A stretch of DNA of 64,000 nucleotides from Turritopsis dohrnii (lineage: Eukaryota > Cnidaria > Hydrozoa > Anthoathecata > Oceaniidae), in the NCBI GenBank assembly GCA_027922465.2, contig BQMF02000474.1, positions 248,001 to 312,000 of the forward strand, written 5' to 3'. The position numbers and the translations under genes were made by a program. A model generated the notes under the pieces. That model was not told the DNA's origin, made no database searches, and worked only from the letters and a program-made list of their open reading frames with translations. Positions 15,319-27,892 of this stretch are shown piece after piece (the stretch's first letter is position 1; each line of letters starts with the position of its first letter).

Positions 15319-17933
15319 GTACGTGACGTACAAATATTAGGCCTTTTTCGATGTCAACGTACGATTAAAAAACATTACTTGTTCGTGCACGAACGCCAAC
15401 TAGCCATTATTTTGTACGTGAATTTTTTTAGATATTAGGTCGCGTACATTATTTTTTACTTGTTTTGTACGGGAATAAAATGAATGACATTTTCTTTCAG
15501 TACACTGGAAGACGAGTATCTTCCAGGATATTACATTACTCCTAACAATATTCAATGAATTCATTAAAGGGAAATTAAGCCTTTACCAAAAACTTTTTAT
15601 ATTAGCTGCAGAAAGGTCTCATTAATCTTCTGTGATCATTAAAAATTATTTTAAATGATAATTATACTCAGTTTTCGTTATTTAGTATCTAACAACGGAC
15701 GCCATTGCAGTGCTCTGAGATGGAAATTTTGACGTCACAGCGCGATCGCTGTTTTTGTAAAGATGACATAAACTGCAATATTTTGTTTTTGTTGATGAAA
15801 GTTATTAAGTTCTTCGTGATATAAAACCTTTATTAAAAAGTATTACGTTTTAGATTTATGGCAGGTATACGTGCGTAAGCGAGTTTTTAAACAAATGTGT
15901 ATATTTTGGATGTATAAAAAATGAAATCTTCGGTAATGACTGTTTACATTTTTCTTGAATCATTGCTGATAAACTTATTTTACATTTATGTTGATGAATG
16001 ATAAATATTTTCGTGTTTATGTTGTTTTTCTACCTTTTCTCGCATCTTTAGAACATAGACGTAAAAAACATGCCATCATGTGCTGCCTACGTCTGATATT
16101 TCTGCAAATGAAATTCGCTCTGTGACGTCATGATATTTATAACGAAAGCTGTTATGGCGATTTAACTAAGTTGTTTTTTTAGCAGTTTTTTTCATTTGGA
16201 ATACCTTTTATACATAAAAAGGTGTTCCTGTAGGATAAATGAAGTATTTCATGCTCAAAATCAGAAAAGAAATTTTAAGGCTTAATTTCCCTTTAAACAA
16301 ATAGATGTTAATGTATTGCAAGGAAAATTGTTTGCTCTTCGCTGTTACAAAAAAAACATGACAAAAAACATTATCATTATATTATTGTTAATTACGTGGA
16401 GAAGAGCGACGCGATGCGTGCTCATTCTTTCGTGGCATTGTATAATTGATGAAACATGTTTGTGAAATCAAATGAAAAACAAATCATCCTCATGGCAAAG
16501 CAGCTCAACCTGCATTTGTTTTTTACTAAAAAAAAGGAGCGACTGGTGCATTAACAGGGGCGATGATAAAATAAAAATAAAATATTTAATCAGTGATATC
16601 AATATCAAAATTTGAAGAAAAAGTACTTGAAAATAGACATATTATTTTTGTTAGCAAAGCTCAGTTCAGACCTTCTTATTCCCATAGGCAGTTATTTGTT
16701 CGAATTCATTTTTCGTTTCATGAAATTATATATAATTAAAAACATTTTTTTTTAACATAACGCATGTTTTTTTTCTACATTTGTTTCTTCTGTTTTTTCA
16801 AGCTCTTATAAAAAAACATATGTTAACACAGCTCACGGCATGTATAATTCTTTTGTCTTTTAATATATTAATTTGCTTGGTGTTTTACGATTAGACCCTA
16901 TTTACACCAACTAATTACCAACATAAAATCAAACTTTTTCAACCTGTCGATAAAATAGTTGAAATTCTACAAAAGCGAAAGAACGTAAAACTGAATAATA
17001 AAACATTGATAATAAACTTTTTGTTGCATTAATGTATTTTCATAAGACGTACATATTTTGATTTGAAATATGTACGTTAAAAATGTTTTGCCGTACGTGT
17101 AAAAAATATATTTTGTACGTCAACGTATGAATGCTGTAGAAATTTGTCAACCCCTGGACTTTTGCTAGTCTTTATCACTTACCAAGACGAAATCTTAAAA
17201 CACGATAAAATTAATAGAAGACAAGAAAATACAAGATGAATTTCGAGAAAGAATCAATCAGAAAATAAACAAGATGCACTGACAGGCATAAGGATTTCTG
17301 CAAAACCAGCTGAAGCATAAAAAATGAAAGACTAGTGACATTCTTCAAATTCGAAGATTGAATGACGTCATACGTCATACAACATAACAATTTTGATCAC
17401 ACACTCCCTAGGAATCCATGAAAGCATAACTGATATATATATTAGATCAAAAATAGATAAAACAAAAATAGAACTATAACAGTTAATCCCGCTAGAAAGT
17501 TTGTCAACTTTCGTTCCCAGGGATGATGGAAATTTACATTTTAAAAAGTGTAAATAGGACTTAACTAAAAACAACAGAAGCTTTTACATACAAAGAAAAG
17601 AAATACGCGTAAGGTGCAAATCGTAACCATGGATACACATTTTATATGACAGTTTCTTTAAAAAAGAAACGATGTAAGAGCTAAAAGAGAAAAAAAACAC
17701 AAACTTTTTCGAAAAAAAAAAATTAAGAAACAAAGTAAAAGCGAAAAACTCATCAGAAATACTTTGTTTAAAACTAACTACGTATCTACCTAATCTAGCT
17801 ACTAAGCATTCAAAAATATAGCTTTTAAAAAGTTTAACTATGAACGACTTCGATAAATTTTTCCTAACTGCAAGAGAGCTTTGAACCACAAGATGTTACC
17901 AACAACAAAAATCATAAGTTTATAAAGCTTGGT
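15319..17933. repeat. 1.89-kb direct repeat, copy 2, interrupted
   Basis: Second copy, separated from copy 1 by 12 bp. It carries a 725-bp MITE plus a duplicated TTAA at 15568-16296. Its hAT-like element has lost its left terminus, which indicates segmental duplication rather than a new transposition. Confidence 0.9.
15568..16292. mobile_element. TTAA-targeting MITE
   Basis: Inverted ends AGGGAAATTAAGCCTT and AAGGCTTAATTTCCCT are flanked by TTAA on both sides. Copy 1 of the direct repeat preserves the empty site with a single TTAA, so boundaries and target duplication are directly proven here. TTAA duplication is typical of piggyBac and Kolobok families; no transposase is present to decide between them. 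Confidence 0.9.
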
Positions 17934-18506
17934 TTCCAATAACAAAAATTTATTGTGCGATCGTCGTGCAACAAATGTTGTGCCACTTGTCGCACGACTT
18001 TTTGTTGCGCCACAGCCTTGTTTCCATTACACGATTTCGCATGGTTTGTTTACAAATGTTTGGCGTGAAATTCAAAATATTATTTCAAATTGGACAAACA
18101 TGTGTTGTTAACTTGTCAGTTGTCTCTTTGTGCAACGATTTTAAGCTTCTTAAAACGTAGAAGAAATATGCAGTGAAAGATAATGCACTCTTCCTGGGTT
18201 TGCAGACTGTTTAAAAGTCGTTCAGTAACAGGAGCATACCACGCACCTTTTTTAGTATCCAAATTTCATGATCGTGAGTTGTTGTTTTTTTATCAATATC
18301 TGAGAATGTCACCTAACATGTTTGAGCACTTGCTATTGCAACTGTAGCGACTGTCGTGGAGATCTTTACGACATTGTTGTGCGACATCAAAAAATGTTGC
18401 ACGAACTTCCACATGTTGCACGACAAGTGTTTCCATTACGTCGTGGGACTGTAGTACAACTGTAGTGCGACGATCGCACGATAAAATTTCTTTATTGGAA
18501 ACCAAG
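17928..18506. mobile_element. MITE with TTGGTTTCCAATAA ends
   Basis: Ends CTTGGTTTCCAATAA and TTATTGGAAACCAAG (one extra T in the right end) are inverted, and the subterminal parts also pair (GCGATCGTCG / CGACGATCGC). Internal GTGCGACA/TGTTGCAC repeats give further fold-back. No clear target duplication was found. The left end coincides with the right boundary of the 1.89-kb duplication. Confidence 0.7.
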
Positions 18507-18739
18507 TTTTACAAGCGATGCTTCGAATTTGGTGGAACTGAAGTTCTCCGTTGTATTTTTAGTGGGAGAAATGTCTGTTTTTTAGTGATTAAGTGGCAAA
18601 ATACTAAAATACTTTATAAAAAATGTTTTGGTAGTTTTCATGTAAATATACGCACGAAATTTAAAAAAACTGCTAGGTTTGGACAGCAGAAAAAAAAAAA
18701 ACAACAGAAAAACAAAGCCGGTTTTAAAGTATTTCTTGC

Positions 18740-20382
18740 TTTCGCAGACATCCAATGAATTAGATGAAAAAACGTGGGCTAGCATAAAACCAATCATTTT
18801 AGATACAGCCGAGGAAAAACTTGGAAAAACCAAATACAAAAAATCGAAAAACTGGAACTGGAAAGAAACCTTCTGAGTAAACAGATCAAAAAGAAATTGA
18901 GAATACAACATGAGTAAAGGATTGATAGACTTGTTGAAGAAGTTGAACAAGTGAAAGATGATGCGAGAATGTTCTCGGCTGTAGAGCGATGAAAACCAAC
19001 AAACAGAAAAACTCGTACATACATGATGACGAAAAGAAGAAAATAACCAACAAACGAGAAATTCACAACAAAGTAAAAGTTTATTTTGAGAATAAGTTTT
19101 ACAAAGATGAAATTCCCGTGATAAGAAAACCGACGAACGAATACCGAATGAAGAAACCAATTACAAAAGAGGAAGTTGACAGATATGCAGCTAAAATGAA
19201 AAATAAGAAAGCCACTGGTTACAATGGAATCGCCGTCGAAATGATTAAATATGCAAACATAGAAAAAGAAATTGCTGACGTATTAACAGGAGCGGTTGGA
19301 TCAAAAGAAGAGATAGATATCGGGAAATCCCTGCTGACTGTGTTACAGAAACCGAACAAAGAAAAGGGCCCGTTATCAAACTTGAGACCAATAAATCTGC
19401 TAGCTGTGATAAGGAAAATTCTCTCAAAAGTTTTGCTCAACCGTATAAAACCTAAAGTCGACAAATAGCTAGCTCCCTCACAAAGCGCGTACAGAGAAGG
19501 CTGAAGCACAAGTGGCCTGGTATGGATGCATAGATGGATATGTGCTAAAGTTCAACGATTCGAAGGATTGAAGATTTATATTACAGGAATCAACATGAGC
19601 TCAGCCTTCGATACCATTCTTAGACAGGAGCTGATAGAAGAAGTAAGAACATTCCTAGATGAAGATGAAATTAGAATCTGCGAAATGCTGCTAAGTGAAA
19701 CGACAATGATGATTAAGGACGAGTTCCTATGTGACATCTTCAACACGAACATAGGATCGCCACAAGGTGATGGAATTAGCGTTATATTCTTTAACATTTA
19801 TTTGGAGAAAGTATTACGAAAAATTAGATTCTTACTACTTATATGATTCAATAGACCTTCGGATCATGACTATGCACCAATATTATCGTTACCAACCAAA
19901 GCCAGTTATGCCGATGACTGTGATTTCATTACAGAAGATGTCGCAGTAAGGAATTTCTCATATATAATACATCAACATGGGGACTTACCCAAAACGACGC
20001 CGACACACTAGATGCCTTTCATCGACAACAGACTAGAAAAGCATGGAATTTTCGTTGGGAAGACAAGATCTCTAATAAACATCTGTACGAAATCACCAAT
20101 ACCAAACCATTGTGCCACAACATCGCTGTTTCCAGATGGAAATTGTTCGGACACGTCTTAAGGATGGATCTTCAAACCCCAGCGCAAAGAAACATGACGT
20201 ATTATTACGAAAATACAGAAAAACGTAAACAGTTCAGAGGAAGACCTCGAACAACAATAGTTAAAACACTAGCTAGAGACATATCAAACCTAAATGTGAA
20301 AGATTCACAGTTGATGCTGTTGAAAACGCTGAACAAATTGGGTGACTTGAATGAAGTGAGATCGATGGCAAAGAACCGATAA
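18740..20382 (+). pseudogene. Dead LINE: reverse transcriptase and C-terminal region
   Basis: Pieces in changing frames read in LINE order. A pre-RT segment (KTWASIKPIILDTAEEKLG) is at 18750-18876. RT motifs 0-2 (KKATGYNGIAVEMIKY, PLSNLRPINLL) are at 18989-19468. RT motifs 3-4 (MSSAFDTI, SPQGDGISV) are at 19526-19846, and a shifted YADDCDF region follows near 19910. The C-terminal block SRWKLFGHVLRM is at 20110-20382. At least three frameshifts or stops destroy it. The endonuclease is missing at the 5' side, as usual for truncated LINE copies. The family is uncertain. Confidence 0.8.
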
Positions 20383-20439
20383 AAAATGGACGAAAATAGT
20401 ATCGTCTATTGACAAAAATTTTCTCTTCTAAATTAAAAC

Positions 20440-22155
20440 AACGTTATTTATTTATTTTTTTTAATGAGTTGCTCCCCAGTAAGGCCGAAGCCACTACTAG
20501 GCAGAAAGCTACAAGATGAGAAAAGGAAGAACAGTTATAAAGACAGAGAAAGTTGGTGGTTAACTTTTGATTTAAAAGATTGCAGATCATACTCAGCAGG
20601 AAAACAACTATGAGGGAGAGAATTCCAGAGGCGAGCAGTCCGAGGGAAAAAGCTAGATGAATAAAAGTTCTTATGGCAAGTTGGGACCTGAACAGTCAAA
20701 GGATGAAAATTCGAAGAGAGGCGAGTGTTCCGAGAAAAAGTCTTAGGAGAAGGAGTCAGATGATGCAAGTCATCTGAACAATGCCCATGAAAGTATTTAT
20801 AGAAAAGAGACAGGGAAGCAACATTTCCCCGATGTGAGAGGGGGTGAAGATTAGCACAAAGATCAGTGCCAACTAAGTTCAATAAGCGCTTCTGAATACG
20901 ATCAAGAAGATGAAGGCAATGAGCAGAAACTCCAGCCCAAAGGTGGCAGCAGCACTCAAGACAAGGGCGAATAGTGGCTTTAAACATGCAAGATAGATTT
21001 AGCCGAAAGTAAGTGACGGACCTGAGAAAGTGAGCCACCCTTCATAGCAGCAGATTTAGCAATGGACTCGATGTAAAAATTCCATGTGAAATTCTTTGTG
21101 AAGGTTAAACCTAAAAGGCGAACCTGAGATGACTCTGTAAGCTCACTTCCATTCATAAGAACAGAAGGAATTATAGGGTCCCTGAAACGATTAATAGAGA
21201 GAAGCTTAGTTTTCGAAGCATTGAAGGAAACCAACCATTTCTGACCCCATTCAACTACTGTCCTAAGATCGTCCTCCAACTCAGCAGCCATTTCAACCTT
21301 ATCAAACAAGTCATTAGTCCTTTCAAAGTATGAGTAAAGAGTAGTGTCGTCAGCGTAGATAGCAAGTTTACTGAGAATACAATCGGGAAGGTCGTTGATG
21401 AGTAAGAGGGTTGAACCAAGGACAGAACCTTGAGGCACCCCTGAATTAATAGAGTAAGAAGAAGACAAATGACCATCGAGAACCACCTTAATACTCCTGC
21501 AACAACACGACTTCAACTTGTGAAGAAGGCCACTGTGCTAAACCTTGTTGAATGCCTTGGAGATGTCAAGAGCAACAGCTCGTGTCTCACCACAAGCATT
21601 GAGGGACTGACATACACGTTCGGAGATGACGGTCAGAGCATCAGCAGTGGAACAACCAGAACAGAAACCATACTGGTGATCAGAGAACAGATGAAGAGAT
21701 TCCAGATGATGGGTGATGGAAGAGTTGATCAATGATTTGAAGACCTTACTTATAATAGAGAGAAGACCAATTAGGACGATAGCATAAGGATCTCTCACCA
21801 GAGTTTTTGAAAACAGGCACAACAGAAGCAATCTTCCAACAAGAAGGAAAACAAGATTCATCGATGCAATTCCTGAATAGCCTACAGAGTATGGGAGGGA
21901 GTTCAGGAGAACGATTACAGGGATTTCGTTGGGACCAGTAGCCTTAGAAGAGTAGAGAGAACTAATAACATCCGAAACCATCTTGGGAGTTATGTTCAGA
22001 GAAGACAAAACCACGTCAGTTCTGGGGTGAATATCGGGCAAAACATGACCAGTATCATCAAAAGTGGAGTCCCTGCTGAACTGTTTAGCAAAGAGCTCCG
22101 CCTTACTAACAGCAGATGTCAACACCTCATGACCATTGAAGAGTGGTGGAATCAA
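20440..22155 (-). pseudogene. Dead CR1/Jockey-group LINE, RT region
   Basis: Three overlapping minus-strand frames (22155-21538, 21516-20980, 21038-20535) read as one reverse transcriptase. They contain SSKATGPNEIP, the end of motif A (VALDISKAF), GVPQGSVLGS, YADDTTLY, and the C-terminal SFFPRTARLWNSLP found in CR1-like elements. Frameshifts near 21530 and 21000, and a disrupted NYRPISLL block near 21760, kill it. The 3' end at about 20440 is followed by an A/T-rich tail. The 5' part with the endonuclease is missing. Confidence 0.85.
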
Positions 22156-22199
22156 AGACTTAGGGATCGTCTCAAAATGTTCGTCGTGTAAAAGAACGA

Positions 22200-24262
22200 A
22201 TTGGGATGAAAATTATCATCCTTTTTGTTTTAATAAACATTTTTTTTCCGATTTTGTTGAAGTGAAATGGACGAATTGGTGAAAATTCGAATTTTCATAA
22301 GGAATGAATTTGGCCGAAATAAGGACGGAATCAGGTCGAATTTAGGTTGAATTATTTGAATTATCATGTATAGCTTCATTTATTTTAACCAACAAACATG
22401 CTTGCTTACAGAAGTTTGTAAAAAACAAATAACATAATTATGTAAGTCAACGACAAATCACATGAAAAAGACAAAAAAAGCTTAGTTCTCTCACAATTTG
22501 TAACAAAAGACCCTCCTCAAAAATCAAAATTATACACAGCAATGATTTGCATGTGGTTTGTTTGACTTGTAATAGTAAAATTAAAGAGACGTGTCTGTCT
22601 TCTCATTATGAGGAGCGCGATCACGCTAGCGCTCGCTATAGCGCTCCTAGAGCTAGCTCAGACGCGCTTTTAATCGCGCACGTAAATAGTCATTGTTAGA
22701 ACTTTTAAAACTTTTTAAAAAAGCTTTTATCACTGAAACATGCTCAACCTATTATATTATTTTCATGCAATTGATAGCAAACATTACTAAGTATATTAAT
22801 TGATCATTCACCAATTTGATGTTGCTAGGGAGAACGACCACCGTTGCTAAGGTAATTTTGAAATACTGTTCGTTATATGAATTCATTTCTTCACCTAACA
22901 AAAGAATATGAAAATATAAGTGGTACCAGTAAGACTCGTTTTCATGTTATTCAGTGAAATTAAAAGGCATCTTAGTTTCCAGCTCCCTTTACCCTTTAAC
23001 CGGGATTTCCACAAAGAGAAACTTGTGTAAAGTTAAAACAACTGTTCAAAAAATGTTTTAATACCCAAATTCGAGTGAAAGGTCGAAAAAAGTGTGTGAC
23101 ATCACGCGCCATGGGATAGTTTAGCAGCGCGATCTGTCACGCTGCTACTGGTTTACATATTGAGAAGACCGGAGTCGAATGATGAAATATTTTTATTTTT
23201 AATTTTGTGTAAACTTTACACATGGAAAGTGAGAAAGACGTTGGCGATTTACAATTATGGCTTGTCAGCCAGGTGTTTTTATCGAGACATCATCTCTAGG
23301 AAGGTTGCCAACCAAAGCTGAAGAAGCCTTCCCCTCCATTAAGCAAGACTGACCCCGTCGGACGCCAACCTGGTATTTTAATGTCTCGGGGATGTTATAG
23401 GGAAGAAAATGTTAGAGGGAAGAAAAAGCGCATTTCCAATTATTCTTCTAAGTCCGATAATTTCAACAACAGCTTAAAATGTAGTATCTCAAAGTGTAGC
23501 ACATAACTACAATGCTAAATTTCCATCTTTCATAACTTTGTTTTTCTCAGATTTCTTTTTCCTTTTTCATAGAAATAGCTCCAATTTCAATATTTTCAAT
23601 TTTTAGATTTGAGACCAGCTGTGTGTTTTTTTTTTTTAATTTTTAAAGGTCAAAAGCTACACTAAGATGGCCCAAGTCCTGTTTCTCTGGTTGAAATGAA
23701 AACCAACATAACTAACTTTCTAAGCTGGCATAATGGGATGAATTACACTTTACTGAATACATCCTTAGTCGATTTTTTGTTGCTTCTTTTCTTAACATTT
23801 CTTGAATATTTATACGAAAATAGCATATCATGCTCTAAGCTTAACATGATGTTGATTCTTATGTCTCACCAAGGACATCAGAACAACTACGACTCTTCTG
23901 GTCCCACCAGGCTCGAACATTTTATACGCTATCATAGTCATTTCTATATTTTCTAATTAAAATTTTCAAATCCCAGATAAAGCAACATTTTGTATGATTT
24001 TTTTGCAAAGGCCTCACATACGATGGCACTTCGCACCCTAACGCCCAAAAGAAGAAATCATATGGGTTCATATAATTTATCACTTACATAATTACATAAT
24101 TCGTGACACTTGACCCTAACTAGCGAAAGTTGAAATATTGTGACAGATATATACTGTGTTTTTTTGTTTTTATATTATTACAACAAATATTTTTACTGAC
24201 TATAATGTTTAATATTATGTATATGGTAATCACAAAAACTTATGTATAATAATATAATATAT
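22200..24262. other. Long non-coding gap
   Basis: No gene recognised. There is a GC-rich palindromic patch around 22612-22680 (AGCGCTCGCTATAGCGCT). Around 23266-23400 there is a pair of GCCAGGTG/CAACCTGG and CGAGACAT/ATGTCTCG arms that may be a decayed fold-back. The 23696-23956 open frame has no domain features. Confidence 0.4.
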
Positions 24263-24266
24263 ATAT

Positions 24267-25793
24267 GTGACGGTTTATGGGAAAAGGATAACAAGTGAAA
24301 AAGCGATTCTTTAAAAGCGATTTATCGCTGCAAAAAAGCGATTCATTAGAAGCGAAAAAGTGATTCTATTGAAGCGAAAAAGTGATTCAAGTGAAGTGAA
24401 AAAGTGATTCACGTGAAGCGAAAAAGTGATTCAGGTGAAGCGAAAAAGCGATTCATGTGAAGCGGAAAAGTGATTTCGAAATCGATTTGGAAGATATATA
24501 ATAATAAGAATAAAAAATGATTCGTAAACAAGAACCAAATGGTGAAAAACGGTATTATAAACTGGCGCAATAATATGAATAGATACAAAAACTAAAAAAA
24601 GATTTTGTTTTTAGACTAAAGGCTGTTTTCCACTTTTGGAAAATTTAATGCGGAAAGAAACGGACGAATACTAGAGAAAGGACGTGATTGGGTCTTTCGC
24701 TAATGTAAACGTAGCTTAATTAATAACCAGAATTTATAACAAAAGAAATATACTTGCATGAGCTGCAAAATATAATTTTAAAGACAAACGTGCGCCAAGA
24801 GAGAAAAAAATATTTTTCGAAAAGAAAATTAATGTAAACAAAAACTTAAAATCGTTGCTATCGCCGTAATAAGATTGTTTACATCGTAGATTCCATGTTT
24901 CATGTATGTGACCATCCAAGGGATTTTGATGTCAAACGATATAAATAAAAAAAGTAATGGTATTTTCTTAGAATATGAAAAGTAGGATTCACCTACTCAC
25001 TACGTTTCGTTCATTCAACGTCTGTGTATGTTTATATTTTTCATATTCCCATGCGCCAGTTTTCGAAGTGGAAAGATAACCGGGAGTATTATATCTAATT
25101 GCTATTTTGCCAAATAAAAATAAAAAGTTCATGAAAAACATTTTTTTCATTGATAAAGATGTCTACACTCTCAAAAGATGTTGTTGTTATCGCGACTTCA
25201 GCATTATTTTGAAAACTCAATGTGACGGATGTATAATTACAGGTAGCACGCGTTAGTGTTTAATACTGAACTGATTACCTGGTTCTTATTCAGTTAGAGA
25301 TTAAGGAAACAACAGTTTGTTCTCAAGTTGCTACAAATAGAAACCGTCTGCTATAATTCTTTTGTGTTTAAGTTGTTCTACCGCTTTTATGTGAAATGAA
25401 CGTGGTTCACATTCACTTTAAGAAAAAAGACAAAAAATGTTTGTTTTAAAGCTATTGCCAATAGGAACTGTCCCTTATGATTCTTTTTTGAGTTGTTCGA
25501 TCGTTATTTTGGTATATTCCTTGGGGGGAATGTTTATCAGAACTTTAATCAACACTTGAGTGAGTGATATAGAATCAAAAAAGCGATTCATTAGAATCGG
25601 AAAAGCGATTCATGTGAAGCGGAAAAGCGATTCATGTGAAGCGGAAAAGTGATTCATGTGAAGCGAAAAAGCGATTCATGTGAAGCGAAAAAGCGATTCA
25701 TGTGAAGCAGAAAAGCGATTCTGTGAAGTAGAAAAGCGATTAAGTGCTTCAAATCACTTTTTCGCTTGTTATCCTTTTCCCATAAACCGTCAC
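24267..25793. mobile_element. GTGAC-type element with AAAGCGATTC repeats, plus orientation
   Basis: Ends GTGACGGTTTATGGGAAAAG and the exact inverted counterpart are flanked by ATAT on both sides. Left (24296-24475) and right (25570-25745) subterminal blocks are runs of GAAAAAGCGATTCATGTGAA-type units with a period near 20 bp. The interior is non-coding. It is the same family as 26158-27888 in the opposite orientation. Confidence 0.85.
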
Positions 25794-25797
25794 ATAT

Positions 25798-26153
25798 ACG
25801 ATTCGATTCGTTTGATTACGATCAACCAAAATATTGTTGATGATAAATTTTGGTTATGTCACACAACAATCCCAAATTCTTTTGTCACCCCTTCACCGAT
25901 ATCACTCCAAAAACCGTCAGTATCCCTACTGGTTCACAAGACATGTTCCATAAAAATGTTTTGTTTGATGCAATGCAATAGTTCTCCCATGATAAAGAAA
26001 AATGTCTGTTAACCTGCTATTATACAATTGTGAGAAAAAGACTTCTCACTGCTTTGTGGTATAACAGTATAAAAATAAAAGTGGGATGCACCACATAGAG
26101 GAGTGGATTAATGATACATGTGTTGTTCTCAACAAACAAAATATTGAGGGTAT
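25798..26153. other. Spacer between the two inverted elements
   Basis: 356 bp of AT-rich sequence between the flanking duplications of the two elements. No gene or repeat was recognised. Confidence 0.5.
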
Positions 26154-26157
26154 AATT

Positions 26158-27888
26158 GTGACGGTTTATGGGAAAAGGATAACAATCGAGAAAGCGATTT
26201 GAATCGCTTAATCGATTAAGCGATTATTTGAAGCTAAAAAGCGATTCTTTAAAATCGATTTTTAGCTTCAAATAATCGCTTTTCCGATTCACATGAATCG
26301 CTTTTCCGATTCACATGAATCGCTTTTCCGATTCACATGAATCGCTTTTCCGATTCACATGAATCGCTTTTTAGATTCTAATGAATCGCTTTTTAGATTC
26401 TAATGAATCGCTTTTCCGATTCCAATGAATCGCTTTTCCGATTCTAATGAATCGCTTTTTTGATTCTATATCACTCACTCACAAGTGTTGATTAAAATTC
26501 TGATAAACATTTCCCCCAAGGAATAAACCAAAATATCGATCGAACAACTCAAAAAAGAATTGTAAGGGACGGTTTCTATTGGTAATAACTTTAAAACAAA
26601 CTTTTTTTTCTTTTTTCTTAAACTGAATGTGAACCATGTTCTGTTATGTGAACAGGGGTGGAACAACTTAAACAAAAAAAAGAATTATAGCAGACGGTTT
26701 CTATTTGTAGCAACTTGAGAACAAACTGTTGTTTATTTTATCTCTTAGTGAATAAGAACCAGGTACTCAGTCATTATTAAACACGAGCGCGTGCTACCTG
26801 TAATTATACATCCGTCACATTGAGTTTTCAAATTAATGCTGAAGTCGCGATAACAACAACATCTTTTGAGTGTGTAGACATCTTTATCAATAAAAAAACT
26901 TTTTATTTTTATTTGGCAAAATAGCAATTAGATATAATACTCCCGGTTATGTTCCAACTTCGAAAACTGGCGCATGGGAATATGAAAAATATAAACATAC
27001 ATACATAGACGTTGAACGAAACGAAACGTAGTAGTAGGTGAATCCTACTTTTCATATTCTAAACAAAATACCGTTACTTTATTTTATTTATATCGTTTGT
27101 TATCACAATCCCTTGGACGGTCACATATATGAAAAATGGAATCTACTATGTAAACAAATAATCTTATTATGGCGATAGCAACGATTTTTAGTTTTTATTT
27201 ACATTTTCTTTTCGAAAAGATTTTTTTTCTCTCTTGGCGCACATCTGTCTATTTGCAGCTCATGCAAGTATATTTCTTTTGTTATAAATTCTGGTTATTA
27301 ATTAAGCTACGTTTACATTAGCGAAAGATCCTATCACGGCTTTCTGTAGTATTCGTCCGTTTCTTTCCGCATTAAATTTTCCAAAAACAGCCTTAAAAAT
27401 AAAAATCTATTTCCAGATGGATGGTGTTTTTGTATCTATTATGTATTATTGCGCCAGTTTTATAATGCCGTTTTTCACCATTTGGTTCTTGTTTATAATT
27501 TGAGGTTTAATACTTCTATTTTATTATGATACATAGAGAATCTACGATGATGAAAATCTTATTAACTTATTAACTTTATTCTTATAATTAACATCACTTC
27601 TGACTTACAAATCGATTTTTTGAAATCGCTTTTCCGATTCAAGTGAATCGCTTTTCCGATTCAAGTGAATCGCTTTTCCGATTCAAGTGAATCGCTTTTC
27701 CGATTCAAGTGAATCGCTTTTTCGATTCTAATGAATCGCTTTTCCGATTCTAGTGAATCGCTTTTCCGATTCAAGTGAATCGATTTCGAAATCGCTTTTC
27801 CGATTATTTTGAATCGATTTTTTGCAGCTAAAAATCGATTTTAAAGAATCGCTTTTTCGATTGTTATCCTTTTCCCATAAACTGTCAC
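26158..27888. mobile_element. GTGAC-type element with GCGATTC repeats, inverted copy
   Basis: Ends GTGACGGTTTATGGGAAAAG and CCTTTTCCCATAAACTGTCAC are flanked by AATT on both sides. Subterminal arrays of GAATCGCTTTTCCGATTC lie at 26180-26465 and 27610-27860. The interior matches the reverse complement of the 24.3-25.8 kb element (for example AGCAGACGGTTTCTATTTGT) with many small differences. Confidence 0.85.
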
Positions 27889-27892
27889 AATT

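Noticed and set aside
13420..17933. LTR-retrotransposon with 1.9-kb LTRs
   Set aside because: Only 12 bp separate the two direct copies, there is no coding region between them, and the left boundary cuts through a hAT-like end. It is a tandem duplication.
18582..19160. 192-residue minus-strand ORF
   Set aside because: Antisense to the LINE reverse transcriptase; its hydrophobic, Phe/Ser-rich composition is what A-rich coding DNA gives when read backwards.
23696..23956. 86-residue ORF as a gene
   Set aside because: No domain, no neighbours, AT-rich composition; length is within chance.
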